A stretch of DNA of 64,000 bases from Pseudomonas chlororaphis (GCA_001023535.1 CP011020.1:186001-250000); one strand, 5' to 3'. Positions 36,114 through 45,556 are shown, counted from the first letter of the stretch. A program made the numbers and translations. Notes: generated from the sequence alone by a model not told the origin.

Positions 36114-36195
36114 CTGTGGGAGCGGGCTCGCTCGCGAAGGCGTCATCCCATCCAACATCACTTCTAACTGACCCAACGCTTTCGCGAGCAAGCAG
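36114..36195. repeat. REPIN-type palindrome pair, copy 2
   Basis: A second REP pair starting CTGTGGGAGCGGGCTCGCTC, in the same orientation as copy 1 and about 130 bases away, with near-identical spacer wording (CATCCCATCCA...CATCACTTC). The right arm is incomplete (GCAAGCAGCG instead of GCAAGCCCGC). It ends just before the aminotransferase stop codon. Confidence 0.78.
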
Positions 36196-36208
36196 CGAAA
36201 ACGCTCAA

Positions 36209-37630
36209 TCAACGCGCTGAACGCTCGTTGAGGCTGCTCGCTGCCTGGAACAGGATCTTCGCCACGAAGTCGACCTCCTGCTCGGTGATGATCAACGGTG
36301 GCAGCAAGCGCACTGTCGCACCGTGCCGCCCACCGAGTTCGACGATCAAGCCGTGTCGCAGGCAAGCCTGCTGGAAGGCCTTGGCCCTGGCCGTGTCCAC
36401 CGGTGGATGGCCCTGGGCATCCGGCGCCCCCTGGGGATCGACGATTTCCATGCCAAGCATCAGGCCACGGCCGCGAACATCGCCCACCCAGGCGAATTCG
36501 CTCTGCAACGCCTCAAGCTGTTTGCGCAGTTGCGCACCCACCGTTTCGGCGTGCTTGACCAGGCCTTCATCGCGGATAAAGCGCAAGGTCGCGGTGCCCG
36601 CCGCCATCGCCAGCTGATTGCCGCGGAAGGTGCCGGCGTGAGCGCCCGGCTGCCAGACGTCCAGCGAATCGTTGTAGACCATGACCGACAACGGCAAGCC
36701 ACCGCCAATGGCCTTGGACAACGTGATGACATCCGGGGTGATGCCCGACTGCTCGAAACCGAACATCCGGCCGCTACGGGCGATGCCGCACTGGATCTCG
36801 TCGACGATCAACGGGATGCCATGGGCCTGGGTCAGTCGGCGCAGTTCCTGCAACCAGCGATCCGGCGCGGCAATCACCCCGCCCTCGCCCTGGATCGGTT
36901 CCAGGATCATCGCCGCCGGCGCGGTCACGCCGCTCTCCGGGTCGTTGAGCAAGTGTTCGAGGTAACGCACGTTCAAGGTGACCGCCTGGTCGCCGGCCAC
37001 ACCGAACGGGCAACGGTAGTCGTGGGGGAACGGCAGGCGCTGTACACCCGGCATCAACGCACCGAGGGCATTCTTCGGCGACAGGTTGCCGCTGATGGCC
37101 AGCGTGCCCAGGGTCATCCCGTGGTAGGCCCCTTCGAACGCCAGCACCGAGTGCCGGCCAGTCGCGGTGCGGGTCAGCTTGAGGGCCGCCTCCACCGCAT
37201 CGGCCCCGCTTGGGCCGCAAAACTGGATGCGTGCGTTGCGAGCGAACTCGGCAGGCAAGCAACCGAAAATTTCCTGGACGAACGCGTCCTTGACCGGCGT
37301 CATGAGGTCCAGGGTGTGCATCGGCACGCCCGCGGCCATGACCTGGGTGATGGCTTCGATGATCACCGGATGATTGTGCCCCAGGGCCAGGGTGCCAGCC
37401 CCTGCCAGGCAGTCGACGAACACTTGCCCGCGGCTGTCCTGAACATAAATGCCATGGGCCCTTTCGAGCACCAGCGGAATGCGCCGTGGATAACTGCGGG
37501 CGTTGGATTCCTGCTGTTGCTGGCGTTCCAGAAGCGGCGTCGGATCGAGGCAGTAAGGGCTCGACAGACCGGTATGCAACAGGCGTAGCTGTTGCGCGCC
37601 ACCCGCTGTGACATTCGAAAAAGCACTCAT
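36209..37630 (-). CDS. Diaminobutyrate--2-oxoglutarate aminotransferase
   Basis: A 473-residue class III PLP aminotransferase of the PvdH/Dat type, converting aspartate semialdehyde and glutamate to 2,4-diaminobutyrate (Dab). Visible motifs are GPSGADAVEAALKLTRTATGR, the GAYHGMTLGTLAISGN segment, the cofactor aspartate in LIVDEIQCGIARSGRMF, and the PLP lysine in TLSKAIGGGLPLSV. The start was set at ATG 37630 (MSAFSNV), which has GGAGG five bases upstream; the longer frame adds 22 residues without family support. It lies 105 bases after the TonB-dependent receptor gene on the same strand. The first A domain of the large NRPS in this locus carries a Dab code, so this enzyme very likely supplies that residue. 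Confidence 0.94.
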   Translation of the reverse strand: MSAFSNVTAGGAQQLRLLHTGLSSPYCLDPTPLLERQQQQESNARSYPRRIPLVLERAHGIYVQDSRGQVFVDCLAGAGTLALGHNHPVIIEAITQVMAAGVPMHTLDLMTPVKDAFVQEIFGCLPAEFARNARIQFCGPSGADAVEAALKLTRTATGRHSVLAFEGAYHGMTLGTLAISGNLSPKNALGALMPGVQRLPFPHDYRCPFGVAGDQAVTLNVRYLEHLLNDPESGVTAPAAMILEPIQGEGGVIAAPDRWLQELRRLTQAHGIPLIVDEIQCGIARSGRMFGFEQSGITPDVITLSKAIGGGLPLSVMVYNDSLDVWQPGAHAGTFRGNQLAMAAGTATLRFIRDEGLVKHAETVGAQLRKQLEALQSEFAWVGDVRGRGLMLGMEIVDPQGAPDAQGHPPVDTARAKAFQQACLRHGLIVELGGRHGATVRLLPPLIITEQEVDFVAKILFQAASSLNERSAR

Positions 37631-37702
37631 GATTTCCTCCATGGAGGCTGGGTTTGGAAGGGAACTGCAGCCTGGAAACACATCGCTGACCTGCACCCTC
37701 GA

Positions 37703-37727
37703 GCGCGGGGAGATTGCCTCCCCGCGC
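37703..37727 (-). terminator. GC-rich hairpin after the receptor gene
   Basis: A 10-base perfect stem (GCGCGGGGAG / CTCCCCGCGC, 5-base loop) lies 8 bases after the receptor stop codon and 73 bases before the aminotransferase start. There is no T-run in the direction of transcription, so it may attenuate rather than end readthrough, or stabilise the receptor mRNA. Confidence 0.45.
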
Positions 37728-37735
37728 CTTCGGTT

Positions 37736-39799
37736 TTACATGTCGTAGCGCAGGATCATCCCCACCGTGCGCGGTGCGCCGACGTCGATGATGGTGTCGT
37801 CGCGGTTGTTGGTGATGTATTCCTTGTCGAACGCATTCTTGACGTAGGCAGACACAGCGACATTCTTGGTGACTTTGTACTCGGTATTGAAGTTGACCAG
37901 CACATAAGCGTCGCTCTTACGCTCCCCACTGACCTTGCCGTTGGAGTCGAACTCGTACTCCGAGGGCGCAGTGCTCTGATAGACAATGTCCGTGCCGAAC
38001 ATCAGGCGATCATCGAAGCGATAGACACCGCCCACCGACGCCTTGTATTTCGGCGAATAGAGGAACGACTCGCCGCTCCTGTCCTGGCCATTGTCAGCAA
38101 CGAAGTCCTTGTATTTGCTATCGGTAACGGCGCCGCCGAAATTCAGGGTCAACTGCTCGGTGATGTCTTTCTCGACGAAGACTTCCAGCCCCTTGATGTC
38201 ACTGCGACCGGCGTTGTAGATATCAATGACGGTGCTGCCGGGCTGCCGAACGCTGACCTGCTGATCTTTCCAGTCGGTGTAGTACAGGTTGGCGCGGGCA
38301 CGCAGGCTCTTGTCGAAGAACGAACCGCGATAGGACAGCTCGTAGTTGGTGGTGTATTCCGGGTCGTAGGCTTGGTGACCGCTACCGGAGCGCAGGTTGA
38401 CACCGCCGCCGCGATAACCCTTCTGCACCATGAAGCCAAGGTACTGATCCGTTGCCAGCTCGTAGTCGATACCGAGTTTCGGCAACACGGCATCAAACGA
38501 CTTTTTGATTTTCTCGGGAACGAAACGGCCGTCTGCCTCGATGTCGGTATCGTTCGTCTCGTGGTCGTAACGCAGGCCGGTGATCAATGTCCAGCGCGGC
38601 GCGAACGTCCAGTTGACTTCACCGAACACCGCCTTGTTTTCAATCTTGGTATCACCCTTGACCGTGCGAGCCAGCACGTTGTCGAACAACAGCCGGTCAT
38701 GGAACTTGTTGGTGTTGTGGCCGTAATAGGCACCGATGAAACTCTTCACCGTGTCCGAGTCGTAATTCAGACGCAACTCCTGGCTGAACAGGTTACCGTC
38801 CTGTTTACGCAGAACGACCTCGTTGTCCACGGCATTCTGATCGAAGTCCAGGCGGTTGCTGTAGTCCGAGCTGGTGTTGGCGGTCATGCTCGTCAACGAC
38901 CAGGCATCGTTCAGACGATGATCCACCTTGGCGCTGACGGTGTCCTGCTTGAGGTTGTCGAAGGCTTCGGTGTTGGATGAAATGTCGTAATAGCTGGGCT
39001 TGCCGTCGGAACCACGCATGGTCGAGCGATCACCCTGGCGGTGTTCGTTGTGGGCGTAGGTCAGCAGGACGTCGGTGTCGTCATTGGGCAGGATCAGCAA
39101 TTTGCCGCGGGCGTTGCTGGTACGGTGCGGGTTGGCATCCTTGTCGAGCGTGGTGTTGCGGATGTAGCCGTCACCGTCGGAATAGTCCACGGCGATACGA
39201 CCGGCGATCTTGTCGTCGACGATGGCGCCGCCACCGGCAACCGCGGCCCCATGCTCACCGTAGTTACCAACGTTGGTTTGCGCCGAGAAGCTTGGTTCGA
39301 AGGTTGGATTCTTGGTGCGGATCACCACCGCACCGGCCAGGGAGTTGCGGCCCTGGGTGGTGGATTGCGGGCCGAGGAAGACTTCGACCTGCTCGGCGTC
39401 CCACAGCGGAACCGGGCTCAAGGTCAGCGCGCGGTTCGGCTGTACGGCACCGTCGACATACACCGACACCGCACCGTTCAGGGCCGCCGGGCCCTGGTCA
39501 TCGAAACCGGATACCGGCACGCCACGAATGCCCCAGTTTTCGTTGCCAGCCTGGCTGTAGACGCCTGGCGTGCGGGCAAACACATCCACCAGGTCTTTGT
39601 CGCCGTGTTCACGCAGGGTCTTGTCAGTCATGACCACCACGCTGGACTGGGTCTGGTCCAGGGTACGGTCAATCTTTTCACCGGTGACGGTGATCGGAGC
39701 GATCTCCATCTTGCCGGCCTCTTCAGCCGCCCACGCACCGCTGCTCAGGCCCAACGCCGACCCCACAGCCAACGCAATTGTAGTCTTTTTGAAATTCAC
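37736..39799 (-). CDS. TonB-dependent outer-membrane receptor, probable siderophore receptor
   Basis: A 687-residue TonB-dependent transporter. It has a signal peptide at about 1-24 (cut near AWA/AEE), a TonB-box-like segment in MEIAPITVTGE, a plug domain at about 45-165 (RTPGVYSQAGNENWGIRGVPVSG, then VEVFLGPQSTTQGRNSLAGAVVIRTKNP), and a barrel to the end, with the usual KNAFDKEYITN near the C-terminus. There is no extra N-terminal signalling domain of the FpvA type. The start is GTG 39799 with GGGGAG upstream. The last residue is Met after LRYD, not the usual aromatic. It is divergent from the siderophore NRPS operon across a Fur box, which makes uptake of that siderophore its likely job. 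Confidence 0.93.
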   Translation of the reverse strand: MNFKKTTIALAVGSALGLSSGAWAAEEAGKMEIAPITVTGEKIDRTLDQTQSSVVVMTDKTLREHGDKDLVDVFARTPGVYSQAGNENWGIRGVPVSGFDDQGPAALNGAVSVYVDGAVQPNRALTLSPVPLWDAEQVEVFLGPQSTTQGRNSLAGAVVIRTKNPTFEPSFSAQTNVGNYGEHGAAVAGGGAIVDDKIAGRIAVDYSDGDGYIRNTTLDKDANPHRTSNARGKLLILPNDDTDVLLTYAHNEHRQGDRSTMRGSDGKPSYYDISSNTEAFDNLKQDTVSAKVDHRLNDAWSLTSMTANTSSDYSNRLDFDQNAVDNEVVLRKQDGNLFSQELRLNYDSDTVKSFIGAYYGHNTNKFHDRLLFDNVLARTVKGDTKIENKAVFGEVNWTFAPRWTLITGLRYDHETNDTDIEADGRFVPEKIKKSFDAVLPKLGIDYELATDQYLGFMVQKGYRGGGVNLRSGSGHQAYDPEYTTNYELSYRGSFFDKSLRARANLYYTDWKDQQVSVRQPGSTVIDIYNAGRSDIKGLEVFVEKDITEQLTLNFGGAVTDSKYKDFVADNGQDRSGESFLYSPKYKASVGGVYRFDDRLMFGTDIVYQSTAPSEYEFDSNGKVSGERKSDAYVLVNFNTEYKVTKNVAVSAYVKNAFDKEYITNNRDDTIIDVGAPRTVGMILRYDM

Positions 39800-39906
39800 G
39801 CCCCGCTCCCCTGCGACAGATATTTTTGGTTTTCTTCGAGCTGGCTGAAGGCTGTTCGGTGCCAGCGGAGCGGAGTCTAATCCAAAAAATTATTTAAATA
39901 AATAGT

Positions 39907-39927
39907 ATTGATAATCTCTCTCATTTG
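39907..39927. promoter_or_regulatory. Fur box between the receptor and the siderophore operon
   Basis: TGATAAT at 39909-39915 with TCTCTCA following, inside TTGATAATCTCTCTCATTTG, closely matches the Pseudomonas Fur-box pattern AATGATAATnATTCTCATTTG. It sits in the AT-rich divergent region, 108 bases before the receptor start and about 120 bases before the first siderophore gene. It should repress both directions when iron is plentiful. Confidence 0.65.
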
Positions 39928-40047
39928 TACCTAATATGCCGTCCTGTATTGTTTTGCATACATTTACAGACCCGTCCTACATCTGCGACCACTGCCTTGC
40001 TGTTCCGGTCGTGACGGGTCGAAAAAGCTATAAGAGGATGCGCAAGG

Positions 40048-41025
40048 ATGACCTCAATCGAACACCTGAACGGGCGTTCCGAGCCTGTTCCATTGGCTTG
40101 CACGGATGGCAGCGCAACGGCGTTACCCGTGCTGGTACAGGCCACACCAGGGCAGTCGATCCACGACCTGGAAGCTTCGATTCGCGAACGCCTGCCCCAC
40201 CTGCTGGCGACCGTTGGCGGTGTCCTGTTTCGCGGATTCGGCGTGCCCACCCCGATCGATTTCAAGCGCTTCGCCGCCAGCTTCGGCGCACCGCTGGCCA
40301 GCTACGAATTCGGCTCCACGCCCCGCAGTAAAGTCTTTGCCGGGGTCTACAGCTCCACTGAATACCCGGCCCACCAGTTCATCCCCCTGCACAACGAACA
40401 GGCCTATACCCGGCCCTGGCCTTCGCGCATCTGGTTCCACTGCATCAAGGCCAGCGAGACCGGCGGCGAAACGCCGATCGCCGACAGCCGCCTGATCTAC
40501 CAGCGCATGCCCGACGAAATCCGTGAGCTGTTCGCCCGCCGCGAGCTGCTTTACGTGCGCAACTACAGCGGCGCCCTGGACCTGCCCTGGGAGAAGGTCT
40601 TCAACACCCAGGACCGGGCCCAGGTCGAGCGTTACTGCCAGGACAACGACATCGAGTGGGAATGGAAAGCCGACGGCGACCTGCGCACCCGCCAGCGCTG
40701 CGCGGCGGTGCAACAGCACCCCGATACCGGCGAATGGGTCTGGTTCAACCAGGCGCACCTGTTCCATGTGTCGGCCATCGAGCCGAGCGTGCGCGCCAGC
40801 CTGCTGGCGGCGGTGGGTGAAGAGAACCTGCCGCGCCATGTCTATTTCGGCGATGGCTCGGCCATCCCCGACGCCATGCTCGACACCGTGCGCGAAGTCT
40901 ATCGCCAGACCGCCATCAGCTTCCCCTGGCAGCCCGGCGACGTTCTGATGCTCGATAACCGACTGGTGGCACACGGTCGCAATCCTTATACCGGTGACCG
41001 CAAGGTCATCGTGGCCATGGCGTGA
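40048..41025 (+). CDS. Fe(II)/2-oxoglutarate amino-acid beta-hydroxylase (TauD/SyrP-like), first copy
   Basis: A 325-residue non-haem iron dioxygenase of the TauD/SyrP group that hydroxylates an amino acid, usually while bound to an NRPS carrier domain. The facial triad is visible: His-x-Glu in PLHNEQAY (about 112-114) and the distal His in VAHGRNPY (about 310). The Arg in DRKVIVAMA near the C-terminus should bind 2-oxoglutarate. ETGGETPIADSR is the typical following segment. ATG 40048 has AAGAGGA upstream. It is the first gene of the operon, 7 bases before the FAAL-type starter gene. Family members make beta-hydroxy-Asp or beta-hydroxy-His, which are iron ligands in corrugatin-type siderophores; which residue this copy uses cannot be decided by eye. 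Confidence 0.9.
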   Translation: MTSIEHLNGRSEPVPLACTDGSATALPVLVQATPGQSIHDLEASIRERLPHLLATVGGVLFRGFGVPTPIDFKRFAASFGAPLASYEFGSTPRSKVFAGVYSSTEYPAHQFIPLHNEQAYTRPWPSRIWFHCIKASETGGETPIADSRLIYQRMPDEIRELFARRELLYVRNYSGALDLPWEKVFNTQDRAQVERYCQDNDIEWEWKADGDLRTRQRCAAVQQHPDTGEWVWFNQAHLFHVSAIEPSVRASLLAAVGEENLPRHVYFGDGSAIPDAMLDTVREVYRQTAISFPWQPGDVLMLDNRLVAHGRNPYTGDRKVIVAMA

Positions 41026-41032
41026 ATTGCAG

Positions 41033-44000
41033 ATGTTTTCATTCAAACAGTGGATCGAAGTGCTGGAGACCAACGCCCGGCATTTTCCAGAGCGTGCAGC
41101 CCTGCACTTTTTGCCGGACGGCGTAGAGATCGGCGAAACCCTGACCTTTTCCCAATTGCACGAGCAGTCCCAGTCCCTGGCCGCCGCGTTGCAGGCACGC
41201 TACGCGCCGGGTGACCGGGTGTTGCTGATGCAGCCCAGCAGCCTCGACTACGCCCGCGCATTCTGTGCCTGCCTGTACGCAGGCATGATCGCGGTGCCGC
41301 TGTTCCCGCCGCCGTCACGTAAACCGCGTCACCTCGAACGCGTGCGAAACGTGGTGATGGACGCCGAGCCGGCGCTGATCCTGGCCCCGGCGGAGCATTG
41401 CGAAGGCTTGCGAGAACTGGTGCAAGGCCGGGTCGACGTGCTGACGGTCCAGCACCTGGGCACGCCAGCCGCCAGCCAGTGGCAACGCCCGGCCATCGAC
41501 GGTTCGACCGTGGCCTTCCTGCAATACACCTCAGGCTCCACCGGCTCGCCCAAAGGCGTCGAGGTGCGTCAGCGCAACCTGATCGCCAACGTCGAGCTGA
41601 TGCGCCAGGCCTACGGTTTCGATGAGCACGGCGCCATGGTCAACTGGCTGCCGCTGTACCACGACATGGGCCTGATCGGCGGCCTCCTGGCGCCGCTCTA
41701 CAGTGGCATGCCCTGCTACCTGATGGCTTCGCAGACCTTCGTCAACGCACCGTCCACCTGGTTGCAGGCCTTGAGTCGCTACCGTGGCACCGTGAGTTTC
41801 GCCCCCAATTTCGCCTACGCCCTGTGCAACCGGGTGGTCAGCGACAACCTGATCGCCCAACTCGACCTGAGCGCCTGGAAACACGCCATCAACGGCGCCG
41901 AGCCGATCCACCCCGGCACTCTGGATGCCTTCGCCCAGCGCTTTGCCGCTTGCGGGCTGAACCCGCTGGCGATCAGCCCCGGTTATGGCCAGGCCGAAGC
42001 GACGCTGTGTGTCAGCGCCACCCCGGCGGATGTGCTGCCGGTGGTGTTGCGCCTGGACAAGGCTGTGCTGGAAACCGGCCGCGCGGCCCTGGCGAACGCC
42101 GATGCCGCCGCCGTCGAATTCGTCGCCTGTGGCTTCCCGCAGGCCTTGCACAGCATCGCCATCGTCGACCCGCAGACCCACGAGCGTTGCGCCGCTGATC
42201 GCATCGGCGAAGTCTGGCTCAAGGGCCCGAGCAACGCCGAGTCCTATTGGAAAAACCCCGAGGCCACCCGCGAAGCCTTTGAAGCACAGATCGTCGGTTC
42301 CTCCGAGCACTACCTGCGCTCCGGCGACCTGGGTTTCATGCACAAAGGCCAGGTGGTGATCTGCGGACGGCTCAAGGACCTGTTGATCCTCAACGGGCGC
42401 AACCTCTACCCCCACGACATCGAGTTCGCCATCACCGATGCCGAGCCCGGCATCCGCACCGGGCGCATCGCCGCGTTCTCGGAAATGGACCCGGTCCTGG
42501 GCCGCGAGAAACTGGTGATCGTCGCCGAGCCGCAGCGCAAGTTCGTCGACCCGGCGCGGCATCCGGCGCTGTTCGCGTCGATGCAGAACGCCGTGCGTGA
42601 AGCCGCCGACTGTGGCATCGACCAGATCGTGCTGGTGGAAGCCGGCACCATCCCGATGACCACCAGCGGCAAGATCGCCCGCCAGGGCGCACGCAAGCAA
42701 CTGGCGGCGGGCACGTTGAGCATCATCGCCCAGAGCGGCGGGCCGGCGCCTTCCCCGCGTGAAACCCTTGATGCAGGCCAGCTCAAGGCCCTGGTCCAGG
42801 CGTCGAAACACGAGGCCCAAAGCGCCTGCCGCCAATGGCTCGCGCAGACCTTGCACGAGGTCAATCCGTACCTGGCCGTGGATTTCCAACAGAGCCTGGT
42901 AGGCCAGGGACTGGACTCCATCAGCGTCGCCGATTTCGCCGCACGCCTGCACCGGGACCTGGGTTGGAACCTCGACACCCAGGACCTGTTCGGCGAGCAG
43001 ACCCTGGCGCAATGGGCCAAGGCCCTGCTGGATTTCCTCAGTGAGCCGCCAGCGGCCGAGCGACCCTCGACGGCGCGCGACAACGCCAGCGAACATCGCC
43101 AATCCTTCGCCCAGCGCCGCTTGTGGTTCCTGCGCCAACTCAACCCGGACGACACCCGGCACAACCTGGTGCTGCACCTGAGCCTGCGAGGTCCACTTGA
43201 AATCGAGGTGCTGGCCGAGCGCTTGAGCGCCTTGGTCAACCGACACAGCGTATTGCGCACGGTCTACCGCGATGGCATCGACGGCCCGCAGCAACAGGTG
43301 CAGCCCGCCACGCCGGTCGCATTGGACTGGCACGACCTGCAAGGGCAGAGTGAGGCGCAGCAACGGCAAGCGCTGCGCGACGCCCTGGCACGCGAACACA
43401 CCACCCCGGTCAATCTCACCGAGGGGCCGCTGCTGCGCGCCCAACTGCTGAGCCGTGACGCGCAGCAACACGACCTGCTGCTGACCCTGCACCACATCGC
43501 CTTTGACGGGCGTTCGGCGCAAGTGCTGCTGGCGGAGTTGGCCGGTGTAGCAAACGCCCAACAACCGGTGCAATACCTCGATTTCGCCCAGTGGGAAGCG
43601 ACCCACTGGAGCGAACAGCGGATCGCCACCGAGCAGGACTTCTGGCGCGCCCACCTGGCCGGCCTGCCGCAAAGCCTCGAACTGGGCGGCAGCGGCCAGG
43701 CCCAGGGTGAACACAGCCTGCACTTCAACGTGCCCCAGGCCACCTGCGAACAACTCTCGGCATTGGCCCGCGAGCGCGGCATGACCCTGTTCATGCTGTT
43801 GCTGGCCCACTACCAACTGGTGCTCAAGCAACTGGGCGGCCAGCAACGGTTCCTGCTCGGCACCGACGTCAGCGGCCGCCCCCTGGCGGAGCACCAAGAC
43901 GTGATCGGTTTCTTCGTCAACCAACTGACCCTGCGCTGCGACCTGCACGGTGAGCCGACGCTGGCCGGTTTTCTTGAGCGGGTCCGCGATGAAGCGCGTC

Positions 44001-44461
44001 TGGCGTATGCCCACCAGGGCCTGCCGTTCGACCTGGTGGTTTCGGCCCTGGCGCCGCAACGCCTGCCCGGCCACTCGCCGCTGTTCCAGGTCAAGCTCAA
44101 CTATCAACCGTCCCGCGTCACACCCGCCAGCATCGCCGGTGCGCAGTTGGACACGCTGGAAGTGGCGCAGGCGCCGGGGGATTTTCACCTGGTGCTGGAC
44201 CTGGTGCACGGCACCGATGGCCTGGAAGCGACCCTCAAGTACCGCGGCGAATACTTCGACCAGGACCGTGCCTTGCGCCTGCAACACCTGTGGACGCGCC
44301 TGCTGGAAGACACCCGCCAGCAGCTGGAAGAGCCGCTGCCGGCGCTGGCTGCGCGCGTCGACGCCTGGGACCAGGCGTTCCAGCGTGAGCGCCAGCAGGC
44401 CCAGGCGCAGACCGGACGCAGCCAGATGCTGCAAGCCAAACGTCGTTCCATGCCCCTTTAA
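41033..44461 (+). CDS. NRPS starter protein: fatty acyl-AMP ligase, carrier protein, condensation domain
   Basis: A 1,142-residue lipo-initiation protein. Residues 5-570 are a fatty acyl-AMP ligase (TFSQLHEQSQSLAAAL, YTSGSTGSPKGVEVRQRNLI, NWLPLYHDMGLIGGLLAPLYSGMP, GRLKDLLILNGRNLYPHDIE). Residues 600-675 are an acyl carrier domain with the pantetheine serine at about 629 in GQGLDSISV. Residues 690-1120 are a condensation domain with an intact HHIAFDG at about 820. So a fatty acid is activated, loaded and passed to an amino acid held by the next protein, which has no normal C domain of its own. ATG 41033 was chosen; the ribosome site is weak, and 7 bases separate it from the hydroxylase stop. 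This is how corrugatin-type lipopeptides would get their acyl tail. Confidence 0.93.
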   Translation: MFSFKQWIEVLETNARHFPERAALHFLPDGVEIGETLTFSQLHEQSQSLAAALQARYAPGDRVLLMQPSSLDYARAFCACLYAGMIAVPLFPPPSRKPRHLERVRNVVMDAEPALILAPAEHCEGLRELVQGRVDVLTVQHLGTPAASQWQRPAIDGSTVAFLQYTSGSTGSPKGVEVRQRNLIANVELMRQAYGFDEHGAMVNWLPLYHDMGLIGGLLAPLYSGMPCYLMASQTFVNAPSTWLQALSRYRGTVSFAPNFAYALCNRVVSDNLIAQLDLSAWKHAINGAEPIHPGTLDAFAQRFAACGLNPLAISPGYGQAEATLCVSATPADVLPVVLRLDKAVLETGRAALANADAAAVEFVACGFPQALHSIAIVDPQTHERCAADRIGEVWLKGPSNAESYWKNPEATREAFEAQIVGSSEHYLRSGDLGFMHKGQVVICGRLKDLLILNGRNLYPHDIEFAITDAEPGIRTGRIAAFSEMDPVLGREKLVIVAEPQRKFVDPARHPALFASMQNAVREAADCGIDQIVLVEAGTIPMTTSGKIARQGARKQLAAGTLSIIAQSGGPAPSPRETLDAGQLKALVQASKHEAQSACRQWLAQTLHEVNPYLAVDFQQSLVGQGLDSISVADFAARLHRDLGWNLDTQDLFGEQTLAQWAKALLDFLSEPPAAERPSTARDNASEHRQSFAQRRLWFLRQLNPDDTRHNLVLHLSLRGPLEIEVLAERLSALVNRHSVLRTVYRDGIDGPQQQVQPATPVALDWHDLQGQSEAQQRQALRDALAREHTTPVNLTEGPLLRAQLLSRDAQQHDLLLTLHHIAFDGRSAQVLLAELAGVANAQQPVQYLDFAQWEATHWSEQRIATEQDFWRAHLAGLPQSLELGGSGQAQGEHSLHFNVPQATCEQLSALARERGMTLFMLLLAHYQLVLKQLGGQQRFLLGTDVSGRPLAEHQDVIGFFVNQLTLRCDLHGEPTLAGFLERVRDEARLAYAHQGLPFDLVVSALAPQRLPGHSPLFQVKLNYQPSRVTPASIAGAQLDTLEVAQAPGDFHLVLDLVHGTDGLEATLKYRGEYFDQDRALRLQHLWTRLLEDTRQQLEEPLPALAARVDAWDQAFQRERQQAQAQTGRSQMLQAKRRSMPL

Positions 44462-44478
44462 CCGAGTCGGATGCCGTT

Positions 44479-45525
44479 ATGTCTATCGTGCCCCCATCGC
44501 CCCGCGCCCTAGGCGCCGTGCGTCGCAAAGCCATGAACGTCTCGGAACAGCGACTGGTCACCGAGCGCCTGCTCAGCCCCGAACACGCCCTGCCGCTGGT
44601 GATCGAACCGGCGGTCAGCGGCGTTGACCTGGTCGCCTGGGCCGCCCGCGAACGCGAGTCTCTGGAGAAAAAACTGCTGCAGTACGGCGCCTTGTTGTTT
44701 CGCGGGTTCAACGTGGCGTCGGTCGAGCAGTTCGACCAGGTGATCGCCGCGCTCTCCCCTGGCGCCCTCGAATACATGTTCCGCGCCTCGCCCCGAACCC
44801 GGGTCGGCGGCAACATCTACACCTCGACCGACTACCCGGCCGACCAGATGATTTTCCCCCACAACGAACACTCTTACTCGCCACGCTTCCCGCTGCGATT
44901 GTTCTTCTACTGTCAGCTCGCTTCCGAGACCGGTGGCGAAACGCCGATCGGCTCGACCCGCGCGGTCAAGGCCCGCATCAGCCCGGAAATCGAAGCACGC
45001 TTCCGGGAAAAAGGCGTGTTGTACGTGCGCAACTATGGCGACGGTTTCGGCCTGCCCTGGCAGAGCGTGTTCCAGTCCGAAGATCGCAGCGAAGTGGAAA
45101 CCTACTGCGCCAGCGTCGGCATCGAAGTGGAATGGAAGGACAACAATCGCCTGCGCACCCGTCAGCGCGGGCCGGCCGTGGTGCGTCATCCGCGCACCGG
45201 CGAAGAAGTCTGGTTCAACCACGCGACCTTCTTCCACATCAGCACCCTGCCACCGCGCATCCGGGATTCGCTGCAAAGCAACTTCAGCGACCTGGACCTG
45301 CCCACCAACACCTTCTACGGCGACGGCGAACCGATCGAGCCGCAGGTACTGGAGTCGCTGCGAGCGGCCTACCTCGACTCGCTGGTGCGATTCAGCTGGC
45401 AGCCGGGCGACGTGTTGTTCATCGACAACATGCTCGCGGTGCACGGTCGCGAACCCTTTACCGGCAAGCGCGCAATCATGACCGGCATGGCCGAAGCCCT
45501 GCTGTCGAGCGACGTCGCCGTTTGA
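44479..45525 (+). CDS. Fe(II)/2-oxoglutarate amino-acid beta-hydroxylase (TauD/SyrP-like), second copy
   Basis: A 348-residue paralogue of the first hydroxylase in this locus. The iron triad is seen in FPHNEHSY (His-x-Glu) and AVHGREPF (distal His), with SETGGETPIGSTRAV and the C-terminal Arg of GKRAIMTGMAEAL. The two copies share order of motifs (LFRGF, LYVRNYG/S, LPWxxVF, W.WK.D..LRTRQR) but differ widely elsewhere, so they probably act on different residues. It is immediately upstream of the NRPS whose A domain has a His code and whose N-terminal domain looks like an interface domain; by position this copy is the better candidate for histidine beta-hydroxylation. The alternative start at Met19 cannot be excluded. 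Confidence 0.9.
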   Translation: MSIVPPSPRALGAVRRKAMNVSEQRLVTERLLSPEHALPLVIEPAVSGVDLVAWAARERESLEKKLLQYGALLFRGFNVASVEQFDQVIAALSPGALEYMFRASPRTRVGGNIYTSTDYPADQMIFPHNEHSYSPRFPLRLFFYCQLASETGGETPIGSTRAVKARISPEIEARFREKGVLYVRNYGDGFGLPWQSVFQSEDRSEVETYCASVGIEVEWKDNNRLRTRQRGPAVVRHPRTGEEVWFNHATFFHISTLPPRIRDSLQSNFSDLDLPTNTFYGDGEPIEPQVLESLRAAYLDSLVRFSWQPGDVLFIDNMLAVHGREPFTGKRAIMTGMAEALLSSDVAV

Positions 45526-45556
45526 CTTCCAACGGGTCCACCCACCGCTTGCCAGC

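Noticed and set aside
36209..39799. Assigning the aminotransferase and receptor to the main pyoverdine locus (pvdH/fpvA)
   Set aside because: The receptor has no FpvA-type signalling domain, and the neighbouring NRPS has a FAAL starter and His module rather than the pyoverdine chromophore modules; a corrugatin-type locus fits better.
41531..44434. 967-codon minus-strand frame opposite the FAAL-ACP-C gene
   Set aside because: Antisense shadow; the plus-strand frame shows unmistakable FAAL, carrier and condensation motifs.
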